Positions 1-5,937 of a DNA stretch of 32,379 bases are shown here, in pieces. Origin of the DNA: CAYRSA01 sp964494845. GTDB taxonomy: Bacteria; Patescibacteriota; Saccharimonadia; Saccharimonadales; JAGQNJ01. A program made the position numbers and the translations under genes. The notes under the pieces are model-generated. The model saw only the letters and a list, made by a program, of their open reading frames with translations. It was not told the origin of the DNA and made no database searches. The stretch's first letter is position 1, and each line of letters starts with the position of its first letter. The stretch spans positions 1 through 32,379 of the forward strand of contig CAZBSC010000010.1 of assembly GCA_964494845.1 (NCBI GenBank), given 5' to 3'.

Positions 1-98
1 ATTTGGTGCCCTTTTTTTAATTTTTGTATCGTTTGATTACATTCATTATTATACATATTTTTGCTAAAATTGCAAGTATTTTGCTTCGCTTTTCTTTA

Positions 99-128
99 TT
101 GACATATACTACCCCTGTTTGGTACTAT
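99..128 (+). promoter_or_regulatory. Promoter of the initiator tRNA gene
   Basis: A TTGACA -35 box (99-104) and a TACTAT -10 box (123-128) are separated by 18 bp. A start point near 135 lies about 15 nt upstream of the mature tRNA 5' end. This is the clearest complete -35/-10 promoter in the window. The preceding 98 bases are AT-rich and show no gene. Confidence 0.75.
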
Positions 129-149
129 GTAGCTTGCTTCAAACAATAA

Positions 150-224
150 CGCGGGATGGAGCAGCGGCAGCTCGCGTGGCTCATAACCACGAGGTCCCAG
201 GTTCGAGTCCTGGTCCCGCAACCA
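150..224 (+). tRNA. Initiator tRNA-fMet (CAT)
   Basis: The sequence folds as a complete 75-nt tRNA with an encoded CCA (222-224). The acceptor begins with an unpaired C1 opposite A72, the hallmark of bacterial initiators, and the D-stem has a purine-11/pyrimidine-24 pair. The anticodon loop is CTCATAA, and the T-arm is CCAGG, TTCGAGT, CCTGG. The anticodon stem is CGTGG/CCACG, so only two of the three usual initiator G-C pairs are present and pair 29-41 is U-A. The 3' end of this gene is repeated downstream at 395-418 and 1768-1788, which suggests it serves as an integration site. Confidence 0.93.
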
Positions 225-394
225 AAATATGAACCTCATCGAAAGATGGGGTTTTTATTTTGGTTATGGGGCTTAGGGCCGAACTGGACATCCTGAGGTC
301 CCAGGGGAGAACTGCCCGATGGCAGTTCGGACGAGAACAAACTCTTGAAAACTGGTTTTCAAAGATGTTTTTCTGGGGTCGCGGAACGTGACCC
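225..394 (+). repeat. Hairpin-rich spacer block 1
   Basis: This non-coding block lies between the tRNA 3' end and its first duplicate. It contains the terminator hairpin and three further strong hairpins. GAACTGCC/GGCAGTTC (309-328) has a CGAT loop. TTGAAAAC/GTTTTCAA (345-362) has a TG loop. GGGTCGCG/CGTGACCC (376-394) has a GAA loop. The last one ends exactly where the duplicated tRNA 3' end begins. The 24-bp direct repeats that bound it are 189 bp apart. I see no credible gene in it; ORFs here are read through tRNA-derived sequence. Confidence 0.6.
232..260 (+). terminator. Intrinsic terminator of tRNA-fMet
   Basis: AACCTCATC (232-240) and GATGGGGTT (245-253) form a 9-bp stem with one G-U pair and a GAAA tetraloop, followed by a T-rich tract. 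Flanking ACCAAAATA and TATTTTGGT extend the dyad, so it may act in both directions. Homologous hairpins occur at 422-450 and 1609-1634. Confidence 0.8.
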
Positions 395-418
395 AGTCCT
401 GGTCCCGCAACCAAAATA
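395..418 (+). repeat. Second copy of tRNA-fMet 3' end
   Basis: This is an exact 24-bp direct repeat of 206-229: AGTCCTGG, then TCCCGCAACCA, then AAATA. It covers the 3' strand of the T-stem, the acceptor strand and CCA. It lacks the rest of a tRNA, so it cannot be a functional gene. Such duplications are typical left behind by site-specific integration into a tRNA 3' end (inference). Confidence 0.85.
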
Positions 419-590
419 AATCACTCACTGAAAAGTGGGTGTTTTATTTTGGCCGTGGGACTGGCTCAAACCTGGGACCCGCAAAAACTTGTTTTTGCGA
501 AGGTCACATGGTTCGGTCGACAAGACCACGCACAGGAGCTTGCTCCGAGCATGGTTGTAGTCGTGCACTGCCCTGGTCCTCTGTTGTTTA
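419..590 (+). repeat. Hairpin-rich spacer block 2
   Basis: This block parallels block 1. A terminator-like hairpin CACTCACT-GAAA-AGTGGGTG (422-441) is followed by a T-rich tract. Then comes an inverted, degenerate copy of the tRNA 3' end (about 450-480, read on the minus strand as GGTCCCAGG then TTTGAGCC). Next are a CGCAAAAA/TTTTTGCG hairpin (about 482-501) and a GGAGC-TT-GCTCC hairpin near 535-546. It ends at the promoter of the HAD gene. No protein-coding gene is convincing here. Confidence 0.55.
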
Positions 591-625
591 GTTTTGAGTC
601 CTACGTGATTGTTTTTTGTTATGAT
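591..625 (+). promoter_or_regulatory. Cassette 5' flank and leaderless promoter (copy 1)
   Basis: A T-loop-like TTTTGAGTCC stretch is followed by a T-rich segment and a TATGAT -10 box (620-625). Six bases (TAGAGC) separate the -10 box from the ATG at 632, so the predicted start point is the A of the start codon. It is the most divergent of three related flanks; the others are 1866-1897 and 3149-3180. Confidence 0.6.
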
Positions 626-631
626 TAGAGC

Positions 632-1528
632 ATGTTCCAACCCAATCTTTCCTGGCAAGATTCCATCTGGTTTTCGGATGTTGATGACACCCTAATCGAC
701 ACGGCCGGCACATCAACAAGTGCTTCGGACGGCATAAAGACAGTTTTCGAGACACACTTTGGGGCGGACAAAGCAAGTGAAGTTCAAAAAAACTTTAATG
801 ATCTTTTTGCTCTAATGATGGCGGGATACCGAGTTCAAAATGATGACTGGGCTAGGGTGCGTGGCGGAAGAAAAGCTTTCGATAGCCTATTAAAATACGT
901 TGAGTCGTGCCAACAACAAGTTGTGCGTACACATGGACACTTCAAAAAGTGGAGCAGAGAGATATTCATTAAACGTGCTAGCGAACAAGCTAATTTAGTG
1001 GTGACTCCTGAACTTGTGCACGAAGCAGCAGATGCCTACTGGCTGACTCTGACTAAAAGAACAGTGATTTTTCCCGATGCTATAAAGCTTTCTGACACTA
1101 TAGCCGCCCGCCATCGTCCCCTATTCCTCGTAACTAGCAGTGATGCACGCCTAAAAATGCAACCCGATGGTCAGTTTGTATACGACCCAGCCTACTCCGA
1201 AGCACTAAAAAGACAACGAATGGAACTTCTTAGAGAAAGGGGATTGCGATTTAACGCTGTCTCTATTGGTGACCCTGAAGATAAGCCTCATCCCGACTTT
1301 TTTGCAAAAGCTATCAGATTAGCTGAAGCTGACCTAGGCATAACCTTCGAACCAAGTCACGCTATTATGCTTGGGGATTCTTTTGGTGGTGATTTACAAA
1401 CACCGAAAGACAAACTTGGCTTCGGATTAGTAGTATTACGAGAAAAAGGGAGGAAAGAAGTACGGCATGACGATGACCATCAAGTAACTCTTGGCGATCT
1501 TAACGAAGTATTTAGGCTCTTTAGTTAG
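632..1528 (+). CDS. HAD-superfamily hydrolase
   Basis: A 298-residue HAD-fold protein, probably a soluble phosphatase or phosphatase-like enzyme. Motif I is FSDVDDTLID with nucleophile D16 and acid D18. Motif II is probably the VTSSD segment near residue 170. Motif III is the lysine of DKPHPDFF. Motif IV is GDSFGGD at 248-254. The long insert between motifs I and II is a helical C1-type cap, which usually sets substrate choice, so the substrate cannot be read from sequence. It starts leaderless behind TATGAT with no Shine-Dalgarno. It is the only gene of the first cassette; a 56-bp 3' repeat begins 16 bases after its stop and a terminator follows. Confidence 0.85.
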   Translation: MFQPNLSWQDSIWFSDVDDTLIDTAGTSTSASDGIKTVFETHFGADKASEVQKNFNDLFALMMAGYRVQNDDWARVRGGRKAFDSLLKYVESCQQQVVRTHGHFKKWSREIFIKRASEQANLVVTPELVHEAADAYWLTLTKRTVIFPDAIKLSDTIAARHRPLFLVTSSDARLKMQPDGQFVYDPAYSEALKRQRMELLRERGLRFNAVSIGDPEDKPHPDFFAKAIRLAEADLGITFEPSHAIMLGDSFGGDLQTPKDKLGFGLVVLREKGRKEVRHDDDHQVTLGDLNEVFRLFS

Positions 1529-1544
1529 TTATTGCCAACCCCTT

Positions 1545-1600
1545 CCACCTAGCCAGCTCCGACAAAACATTGTTCCAATTCGAATGTACTAGGGCAAGCA
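1545..1600 (+). repeat. 56-bp cassette 3' repeat, copy A1
   Basis: One of three gap-free 56-bp copies (others 3028-3083 and 4061-4116). It differs from A2 at about 8 positions. The right half, GTTCCAATTCGAATG then ACTAGGGCAA, is almost invariant. It lies just 3' of the stop codon of the upstream plus-strand gene. The end imitates a tRNA 3' end: a TTCGAAT T-loop-like heptamer, then 8 bases, then GCAAGCA. Read on the minus strand it also encodes a conserved peptide, ALVHSNWNNVLSELARWK, running to a stop. Confidence 0.85.
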
Positions 1601-1768
1601 ACAAAAACGTCTCATCTTTGGATGGGGCTTTTTTGTTTGCCGTGGCCGAGTCTCGGTTCTAGGACCTCACGAGGTCCGAGGTGAGCATAGCCTGTGGCTG
1701 TCCGCAAGGAAATCTTCTGGATGCAACTTGTTGCATGCCATGAAGTTTCGGGCCCGCAGAATGTGGGC
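1601..1768 (+). repeat. Hairpin-rich spacer block 3
   Basis: This is the third structured block. GTCTCATC-TTTG-GATGGGGC (1609-1628) plus six T is homologous to the tRNA terminator and probably terminates the HAD gene. It is followed by GGACCTC-AC-GAGGTCC (1662-1677), an imperfect CCTGTGG/CCGCAAGG hairpin (1691-1709), ATGCAAC-TT-GTTGCAT (1721-1736) and GCCCGCA-GAA-TGTGGGC (1752-1768). As in block 1, the last hairpin has a GAA loop and abuts a tRNA 3'-end copy. No gene is seen between 1529 and 1903. Confidence 0.6.
1609..1634 (+). terminator. Terminator after HAD gene
   Basis: An 8-bp stem GTCTCATC/GATGGGGC with a TTTG loop is followed directly by TTTTTT. Flanking complementary bases (ACAAAAA and TTTTTGT) extend the dyad. 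It lies about 80 bp past the HAD stop and resembles the tRNA-fMet terminator. Confidence 0.75.
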
Positions 1769-1788
1769 GAGTCCTGGTCCCGCAACCA
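1768..1788 (+). repeat. Third copy of tRNA-fMet 3' end
   Basis: An exact 21-bp match to 204-224 (CGAGTCCTGG then TCCCGCAACCA). It is followed by CGAGCAAATTACAG, whereas the copy at 2.9 kb spacing (A2, ending 3083) has the related ACCACGATTGAATAACAG. The downstream B element is therefore shared while the upstream sequence differs, as expected at a recombination junction. Confidence 0.85.
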
Positions 1789-1793
1789 CGAGC

Positions 1794-1864
1794 AAATTAC
1801 AGATAGAGATTGGTTCCAAAACTAGTCTCTTTTTTCTTTCTAAAAATTCTCACCTCTGTAATTT
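1794..1864 (+). repeat. Structured element B, copy 1
   Basis: Nested stems. The outer stem is AAATTACAGA (1794-1803) with TCTGTAATTT (1855-1864). The inner stem is AGAGATTGG (1805-1813) with CTAGTCTCT (1822-1830), followed by a T-rich run. The second copy at 3090-3146 keeps both stems with compensatory changes. The inner hairpin plus T-run could terminate transcription before the next promoter. Confidence 0.6.
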
Positions 1865-1865
1865 A

Positions 1866-1897
1866 GGTTCGAGCCCAGTATGGTTGTTTGATATGAT
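1866..1897 (+). promoter_or_regulatory. Cassette 5' flank and leaderless promoter (copy 2)
   Basis: GGTTCGAG (1866-1873), identical to the tRNA T-loop region, leads into a TTTGATATGAT promoter. The -10 box TATGAT is at 1892-1897 and six bases separate it from the ATG at 1904. It aligns without gaps to 3149-3180 (both 32 bp). Confidence 0.7.
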
Positions 1898-1903
1898 TTA
1901 GGG

Positions 1904-2290
1904 ATGGAGGAATTAATCCAAAACATTGTCAATGAATTAGGCGCAACATCTGGTGCAATTATGGCACCCAATAAAGCAAAGCAACTATTGTACTGTTATG
2001 ACAGCTATAATATGCCCCCAGAGTGGGTTGAAATAAAAAATCCATTCAATAATCACACTAATGTAGGCAATGTCTATGTTTATAAAACTGGTCAACCAGT
2101 TATTAACAACGGCTTCAGCGATATGTTTCACGGGCATTACATCGAGTCGGTTTTGATAGTACCGATTCAAAAGAACGGCATTACGCTTGGCACTCTAGAG
2201 GTTATTCATAGTGAAAAGGACCGTAATTTTACTCAAGAAGATTTAGACAAGGCGACAGAATTTTCCAAGCATGTGGAGATTAAACATTAG
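1904..2290 (+). CDS. Stand-alone GAF-domain protein
   Basis: A 128-residue soluble protein that is essentially one GAF domain. The last half carries the typical GAF pattern: a VLIVPIQKNG strand-turn, ITLGTLEVIHSEKD, then NFTQEDLDKATEFSKHVE as the closing helix. No kinase, cyclase or DNA-binding domain is attached, so it would act as a small-molecule or redox sensor in trans, or as a free Met-sulfoxide reductase-like enzyme. The cysteine pattern does not argue for the latter. It is leaderless behind TATGAT 1892-1897. The stop codon lies inside a perfect 12-bp hairpin (2281-2306). It heads the second cassette, followed by the PQ-loop protein. Confidence 0.75.
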   Translation: MEELIQNIVNELGATSGAIMAPNKAKQLLYCYDSYNMPPEWVEIKNPFNNHTNVGNVYVYKTGQPVINNGFSDMFHGHYIESVLIVPIQKNGITLGTLEVIHSEKDRNFTQEDLDKATEFSKHVEIKH

Positions 2291-2306
2291 CCGAGGCTAA
2301 TGTTTA
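2281..2306 (+). terminator. Perfect hairpin spanning the GAF stop codon
   Basis: TAAACATTAGCC (2281-2292) and GGCTAATGTTTA (2295-2306) form a perfect 12-bp stem around a GA loop. The TAG stop at 2288-2290 is inside the stem. No U-tract follows directly, so it could be an RNA-stabilising 3' end or an attenuator rather than a standard terminator. Confidence 0.5.
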
Positions 2307-2406
2307 GGGTATATCCATTTAGAGAATGCGTAGCCTCTGCCTACGTTCTTCTTCCTGTTTCTGAATGTAATCATCTCAGAAGAGGCTTTTTGTTATACTG
2401 AAACTA

Positions 2407-3021
2407 ATGAACGTAGCATACTTGCAAATTCTTGGGTTAGTTAGCGCAGTTATTGGTATTTTTGCGCTAATTCCCTATTACGTAGATATTATTAAAGGCC
2501 GCACTAAGCCACAAAGAGCTGCGTTTTTCATTTTTTCTATCCTAGCTACTATTTCATTCTTCGGGCAGTACGCTGAAGGCGCAAAGGCTTCTCTATGGTT
2601 TGCCTTTATTTTAATGACAAGTCCGTGGATTATATTCTTATTATCCTTAAAACGAGGCGTTGGTGGCTTTGCTACAAAAGATAAGATAAGTCTTTTGCTC
2701 GCTGCCATGATACTACTTTTGTGGTATCTTACTAGCTCCGCTGCTCTTGCGGTTGTACTAGCGGTTAGCGTAAATACAATAGCTAAATACCTTGTGGCAA
2801 TAAAAGTGTATGCGCTCCCATACTCTGACCTCTTATTTACATGGGTAATGAGTGCAGTTGCTAGCTTCTTTGCGTTTTTGTCAGTAGGCAAGCTTGATTT
2901 TATTTTGCTACTTCCCCCGCTACAAAATGGTATTACGGTTGGAATTATTGCGGGTATTATCATTTATCGGCGAAAACGAGTTTCACCACCCAGCGGATGG
3001 TCTAAAGCTAAGCTCTTTTAG
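2407..3021 (+). CDS. PQ-loop-like integral membrane protein
   Basis: A 204-residue membrane protein with about six or seven hydrophobic helices. Near residues 24-45 it has IPYYVDIIKGRTKPQR, which matches the PQ-loop motif of SWEET/semiSWEET and related small transporters: a helix, a short loop with Pro-Gln, and the next helix. A second, weaker copy may lie in the C-terminal half. The tail RRKRVSPPSGW is basic and probably cytoplasmic. A transport role is inferred from family only; the substrate is unknown. A TATACT -10 box (2394-2399) ends 7 nt before ATG, so the gene has its own leaderless promoter although it follows the GAF gene. The repeat A2 begins 7 nt after its stop. Confidence 0.6.
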   Translation: MNVAYLQILGLVSAVIGIFALIPYYVDIIKGRTKPQRAAFFIFSILATISFFGQYAEGAKASLWFAFILMTSPWIIFLLSLKRGVGGFATKDKISLLLAAMILLLWYLTSSAALAVVLAVSVNTIAKYLVAIKVYALPYSDLLFTWVMSAVASFFAFLSVGKLDFILLLPPLQNGITVGIIAGIIIYRRKRVSPPSGWSKAKLF

Positions 3022-3027
3022 CTGTTC

Positions 3028-3083
3028 CCACCTAGCCAACTCTGCCAACAACTCGTTCCAATTCGAATGTACTAGGGCAACCA
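3028..3083 (+). repeat. 56-bp cassette 3' repeat, copy A2
   Basis: Gap-free copy of A1 and A3. It ends ...TAGGGCAACCA, the closest of the three to the tRNA-fMet end (GTCCCGCAACCA). On the minus strand it encodes ALVHSNWNELLAELARWE. Differences from A3 in this reading frame are mainly synonymous. Confidence 0.85.
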
Positions 3084-3089
3084 CGATTG

Positions 3090-3146
3090 AATAACAGATA
3101 GAGATTTTCTAGTGCGAAAGTCTCTATTTTTATTACCCCTGTTATT
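3090..3146 (+). repeat. Structured element B, copy 2
   Basis: The outer stem AATAACAG/CTGTTATT (3090-3097, 3139-3146) encloses a 12-bp inner stem ATAGAGATTTTC/GAAAGTCTCTAT (3098-3109, 3116-3127) with a TAGTGC loop and a following TTTTTATT. Relative to copy 1, a T-A pair in the outer stem has become A-T, so pairing is kept. It probably terminates the second cassette. Confidence 0.6.
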
Positions 3147-3148
3147 AT

Positions 3149-3180
3149 GGTTCGAGTCATGTAGGGTTATTTGATATGAT
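3149..3180 (+). promoter_or_regulatory. Cassette 5' flank and leaderless promoter (copy 3)
   Basis: GGTTCGAG (3149-3156) leads to TTTGATATGAT with TATGAT at 3175-3180, followed by six bases (GCTTTC) and ATG at 3187. It is homologous along its whole length to 1866-1897. Confidence 0.7.
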
Positions 3181-3186
3181 GCTTTC

Positions 3187-4056
3187 ATGAGCAATACCGA
3201 AACTTTTATGAACTTTCTTGGTCATAAGACCTGGTATAAAGTTTTTGGTCCCAACAATAAGGGTATTCCCCTGTTTGTTATTCACGGAGGACCCGGCTAT
3301 CCTCATAATTTCCAAAATAATCTATCCGTGCTAGCCGACAACGGCTATCCAGTCGTTATGTACGACCAACTTGGCTGTGGATTATCTGATAGACCGAAAG
3401 ATTTAAGCCTTTGGACGGTTAGCCTATACGTTGATGAACTTGAAGCTCTGAGAGAACTCCTTGAGTTCGATACAATTAATGTCGTTGGTCAATCGTGGGG
3501 TGGTTCGCTAGCTTTAGAATACTCACTTAAATACCCAGAAAGAGTCAATAAACTCATCCTCCATTCCCCGCTCATAGATACAAAACTGTGGGTTAAAGAA
3601 GCCGAAAAGCTCAAGGACCAACTACCGGATAACTTAGGCTCTAGAATGAGACAGCTTGAACAATCAGGAGATACGAGCGGCAAAGAGTACAAGAAACTTT
3701 CCCATTTATTCAACGATACTTTCGTACTTCGCGTAAAGCCAAAACCACAGGACGCAATCGACGGAGAAAACTATGCTGGCTTAGACGTTTATCACACAAT
3801 GTGGGGGCCAAGCGAAGCACATTGCACAGGAAATCTCAAAGATTGGTCTGTCATAGACCGCTTACCCGGTATTAAGCAAAAAACCCTCCTAATTTCTGGA
3901 AAGTACGATGAAGCCACTCCAAGACAAATGGAAATCGTAAAAAATAAAGTTCCCGACATTAGATGGGAATTATTCGATAATAGCTCTCACTGTGCCAATT
4001 TAGAAGAACCTGAAAAATTTATGAAAGTTGTAAGTGAATTTCTGAAGTCAAAGTAG
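3187..4056 (+). CDS. Proline iminopeptidase-like alpha/beta hydrolase (S33 family)
   Basis: A 289-residue cytosolic serine hydrolase of the proline iminopeptidase type, which removes N-terminal proline from peptides. HGGPG at 33-37 forms the oxyanion hole. GQSWGG at 101-106 is the nucleophile elbow with S103. D241 in SGKYDEATP and H268 in NSSHCANLEEP complete the triad. The length and motif order are normal for the family. GQSWGG plus HGGPG favours an aminopeptidase over a generic esterase, but related tripeptidases and amidases share them. It is leaderless behind TATGAT 3175-3180. It forms the third cassette and is followed 4 nt after its stop by repeat A3. Confidence 0.85.
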   Translation: MSNTETFMNFLGHKTWYKVFGPNNKGIPLFVIHGGPGYPHNFQNNLSVLADNGYPVVMYDQLGCGLSDRPKDLSLWTVSLYVDELEALRELLEFDTINVVGQSWGGSLALEYSLKYPERVNKLILHSPLIDTKLWVKEAEKLKDQLPDNLGSRMRQLEQSGDTSGKEYKKLSHLFNDTFVLRVKPKPQDAIDGENYAGLDVYHTMWGPSEAHCTGNLKDWSVIDRLPGIKQKTLLISGKYDEATPRQMEIVKNKVPDIRWELFDNSSHCANLEEPEKFMKVVSEFLKSK

Positions 4057-4060
4057 TCTT

Positions 4061-4116
4061 ACACCTATCTAATTCTGCAAGCAACTCGTTCCAATTCGAA
4101 TGGACTAGGGCAAGCA
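4061..4116 (+). repeat. 56-bp cassette 3' repeat, copy A3
   Basis: Third gap-free copy, about 8 differences from A2. The minus-strand reading is ALVHSNWNELLAELDRC. It is followed by an AGAAT/ATTCT dyad around GACATGTC (4117-4137) and about 90 bases without a gene. No tRNA-end copy follows, so this is the outer edge of the array. Confidence 0.8.
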
Positions 4117-4226
4117 AGAATAGAGACATGTCATTCTGATAGATCGTTCACTTGGCTGAGCATTTAATAATAACCGAGAATAGGGTTTGCAACACTTTAG
4201 GCGTAGACTAAGCACAAGAGGTACGC

Positions 4227-5123
4227 TTGAAATTCATTAAAAAATATTTAAAAATATATATTAACAGCAGTGTCATTATCTTGGGCTGCGGACTTGTTTT
4301 TGGCTTTTTGGGTGCTGGCGTAGCAAATGCTGCCACATCACCAACTCTATTACCCCTAACTGACTATTCTGTTTTGGGCGGCGCAGGCGTAACCTGCACC
4401 GGCACGACTACTGCCAGTGGTGCGGTGGGTGTTAGCCCCGGCACATCCTTAACTGGTTTCCCTAGCCCATGTACTGCTGGTGGTGGCGCTCAAAACAACA
4501 ACGCTAGCGCAATAGCCGCACAAGCAGAAAACCTCGCTACATTCGCGGCCCTAGACCAAACCTGTGATCAAAGCTTCGGAGCAGTAGATTTAACCACCAC
4601 CTTCCCTTCTGGCGTAGGTCCTGGCGTTTATTGCTCTACGAGCAGTTTTACACTAAGTGGTAACCTGAATCTGACGGGGTCTGGTGTTTGGATATTCAAA
4701 ACTGTATCTACCATAATTACATCGCCTGGCTCGTCTGTTACCGGTGGCGATCCATGTAACGTGTGGTGGAGAATAGGCAGCTCGGCAACTCTGGACACTA
4801 CGACATCCTTTATCGGGAATATTCTGGCTCTGAATGGGACAACGGCTCTAAATAATGGGGCAACGTTAGATGGGCGAGTATTAGCCCTTGAGGCCGGGAC
4901 GGTGACTCTGGATAGCAACACAATAAGTGGCCCTACATGTGCCGCTACGGACACTACCGGGGATTCTGATACACCCACAACAACGACTGATTCTACCGAC
5001 AGCGATACATCTGGTGGCCTATTGGCAGGCACAGGATCCGATGTCACCTTGTTGTTACTTATGTCACTGCTGCTACTAGGGTCATCCTCATTGCTTCTAA
5101 TAAGGCGTCACATCAGATCCTAA
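4227..5123 (+). CDS. Cell-wall anchored ice-binding-like protein (DUF3494)
   Basis: A 298-residue exported protein. A basic start and hydrophobic core end at GVANA|ATS (about residue 36), a signal peptidase I site. The mature part is one DUF3494/ice-binding beta-solenoid, shown by GVSPGTSLTGFP, GVYCSTSSFTLSGNLNL, the CNVWWRIGSSATL and SFIGNILAL segments, and DSNTISG at the end. A Thr/Ser/Asp linker follows, then LAGTG (266-270), a hydrophobic helix and RRHIRS, which together form a sortase signal of the LAxTG type. It starts at TTG with AAGAGG five bases upstream, unlike the leaderless genes nearby. DUF3494 proteins bind ice in some microbes, but many are probably adhesins. In an episymbiont an adhesive role is as likely. 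Confidence 0.85.
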   Translation: MKFIKKYLKIYINSSVIILGCGLVFGFLGAGVANAATSPTLLPLTDYSVLGGAGVTCTGTTTASGAVGVSPGTSLTGFPSPCTAGGGAQNNNASAIAAQAENLATFAALDQTCDQSFGAVDLTTTFPSGVGPGVYCSTSSFTLSGNLNLTGSGVWIFKTVSTIITSPGSSVTGGDPCNVWWRIGSSATLDTTTSFIGNILALNGTTALNNGATLDGRVLALEAGTVTLDSNTISGPTCAATDTTGDSDTPTTTTDSTDSDTSGGLLAGTGSDVTLLLLMSLLLLGSSSLLLIRRHIRS

Positions 5124-5276
5124 ACTGACCAGAACCTAGATAACCCAGAAAAGTCGTTCTTTGTTCAATGCGTGGATAGTAAAACATGGAAAATAAAGCC
5201 TCAATGTAGTTAAAACATTTGGTTTTTTTAGCTAACAGTTTTATGCTTAAGCTAAACATAATCGAGGGCACCCATC

Positions 5277-5906
5277 ATGAAAAAGAAAAATCCCAAGAAG
5301 CCAACTTTTAAGCCTAGTAAAATCGTTATCGTCGTCGTATCGTTGATACTAATAGCAGTGTCTCTATTCGCTTATAAAAATCTGCGACGCGAATACATAT
5401 CGGCTACCGACTCCACAGGTAGCTTCAGCTATAAATATCCGGATGATTGGGTTATAGAACCGTACACATGGGTTGATTGTTGTGAAGGTCCTGCGAATAA
5501 AGAGCCCGATTGGAACAAGCAGTCAAAACCAATAACCCTACACCCTGCCGATAACAACAAGGTAATCGTCACCATAAATTCTGATAAATACGGCGATACC
5601 TGGAAATCCTTTAAAGATCTAAAAGCCTCGGTAAAAGAGGATTATTTCGCAAAGATTCTTTTTGAGGGCAAAAGAATTGATGGCCACGAAGCGTTATTCT
5701 CTCGCGTGGATTATCTTGGCCCGCCAGATGCCAAGGTAGAATCTTTTACTGATCATCGCTACTACTTTGATAACAATAAAAGTGTTGTTCGGGTAGAGTT
5801 CCGGGGAAAATACCATCACGACTGGTCACCAGAGAACGACATTGACTATAGCAAGTACAAAAATGACTTTGAGCACATCGCAAATTCCATAAAATTCTTA
5901 AATTAG
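5277..5906 (+). CDS. Membrane-anchored PsbP-like protein
   Basis: A 209-residue protein with a lysine-rich N-terminus, one transmembrane helix (about 18-36) and an extracytoplasmic domain. The pattern GSFSYKYPDDWVIEP just after the helix is the start of PsbP/DcrB-like domains, which often occur as anchored proteins in Gram-positive and CPR bacteria. A CC pair (WVDCCEGP) could form a disulfide or bind metal. The function is unknown. GAGGG eight bases before ATG supports a ribosome-bound leader. A CATAAT lies about 15 nt upstream. It follows the DUF3494 gene by 153 bp and converges on the DUF1801 gene. Confidence 0.6.
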   Translation: MKKKNPKKPTFKPSKIVIVVVSLILIAVSLFAYKNLRREYISATDSTGSFSYKYPDDWVIEPYTWVDCCEGPANKEPDWNKQSKPITLHPADNNKVIVTINSDKYGDTWKSFKDLKASVKEDYFAKILFEGKRIDGHEALFSRVDYLGPPDAKVESFTDHRYYFDNNKSVVRVEFRGKYHHDWSPENDIDYSKYKNDFEHIANSIKFLN

Positions 5907-5937
5907 TCATTCAGTTTTGGCAACTGCAGGGAAAAGA

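Noticed and set aside
225..600. A second or third full tRNA gene or a CRISPR-like array
   Set aside because: The copies contain only the 3' 21-24 bp of the tRNA with no anticodon arm, and spacers differ in type and length from a CRISPR.
181..658. Open frames across the tRNA and its duplicates, with peptides like LVAGPGLEPGTSWL
   Set aside because: These are translations of tRNA and hairpin DNA and are a familiar annotation artefact. They have no promoter or start context.
150..4120. An integron integrase in the window
   Set aside because: No protein with the Arg-His-Arg-Tyr pattern of tyrosine recombinases or a serine recombinase domain is present. Mobility is inferred from repeats only.
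5200..5230. Terminator before the PsbP-like gene (CAATGT/ACATTTG plus a T-run)
   Set aside because: The stem needs a bulge and is weak, so I do not list it as a terminator.
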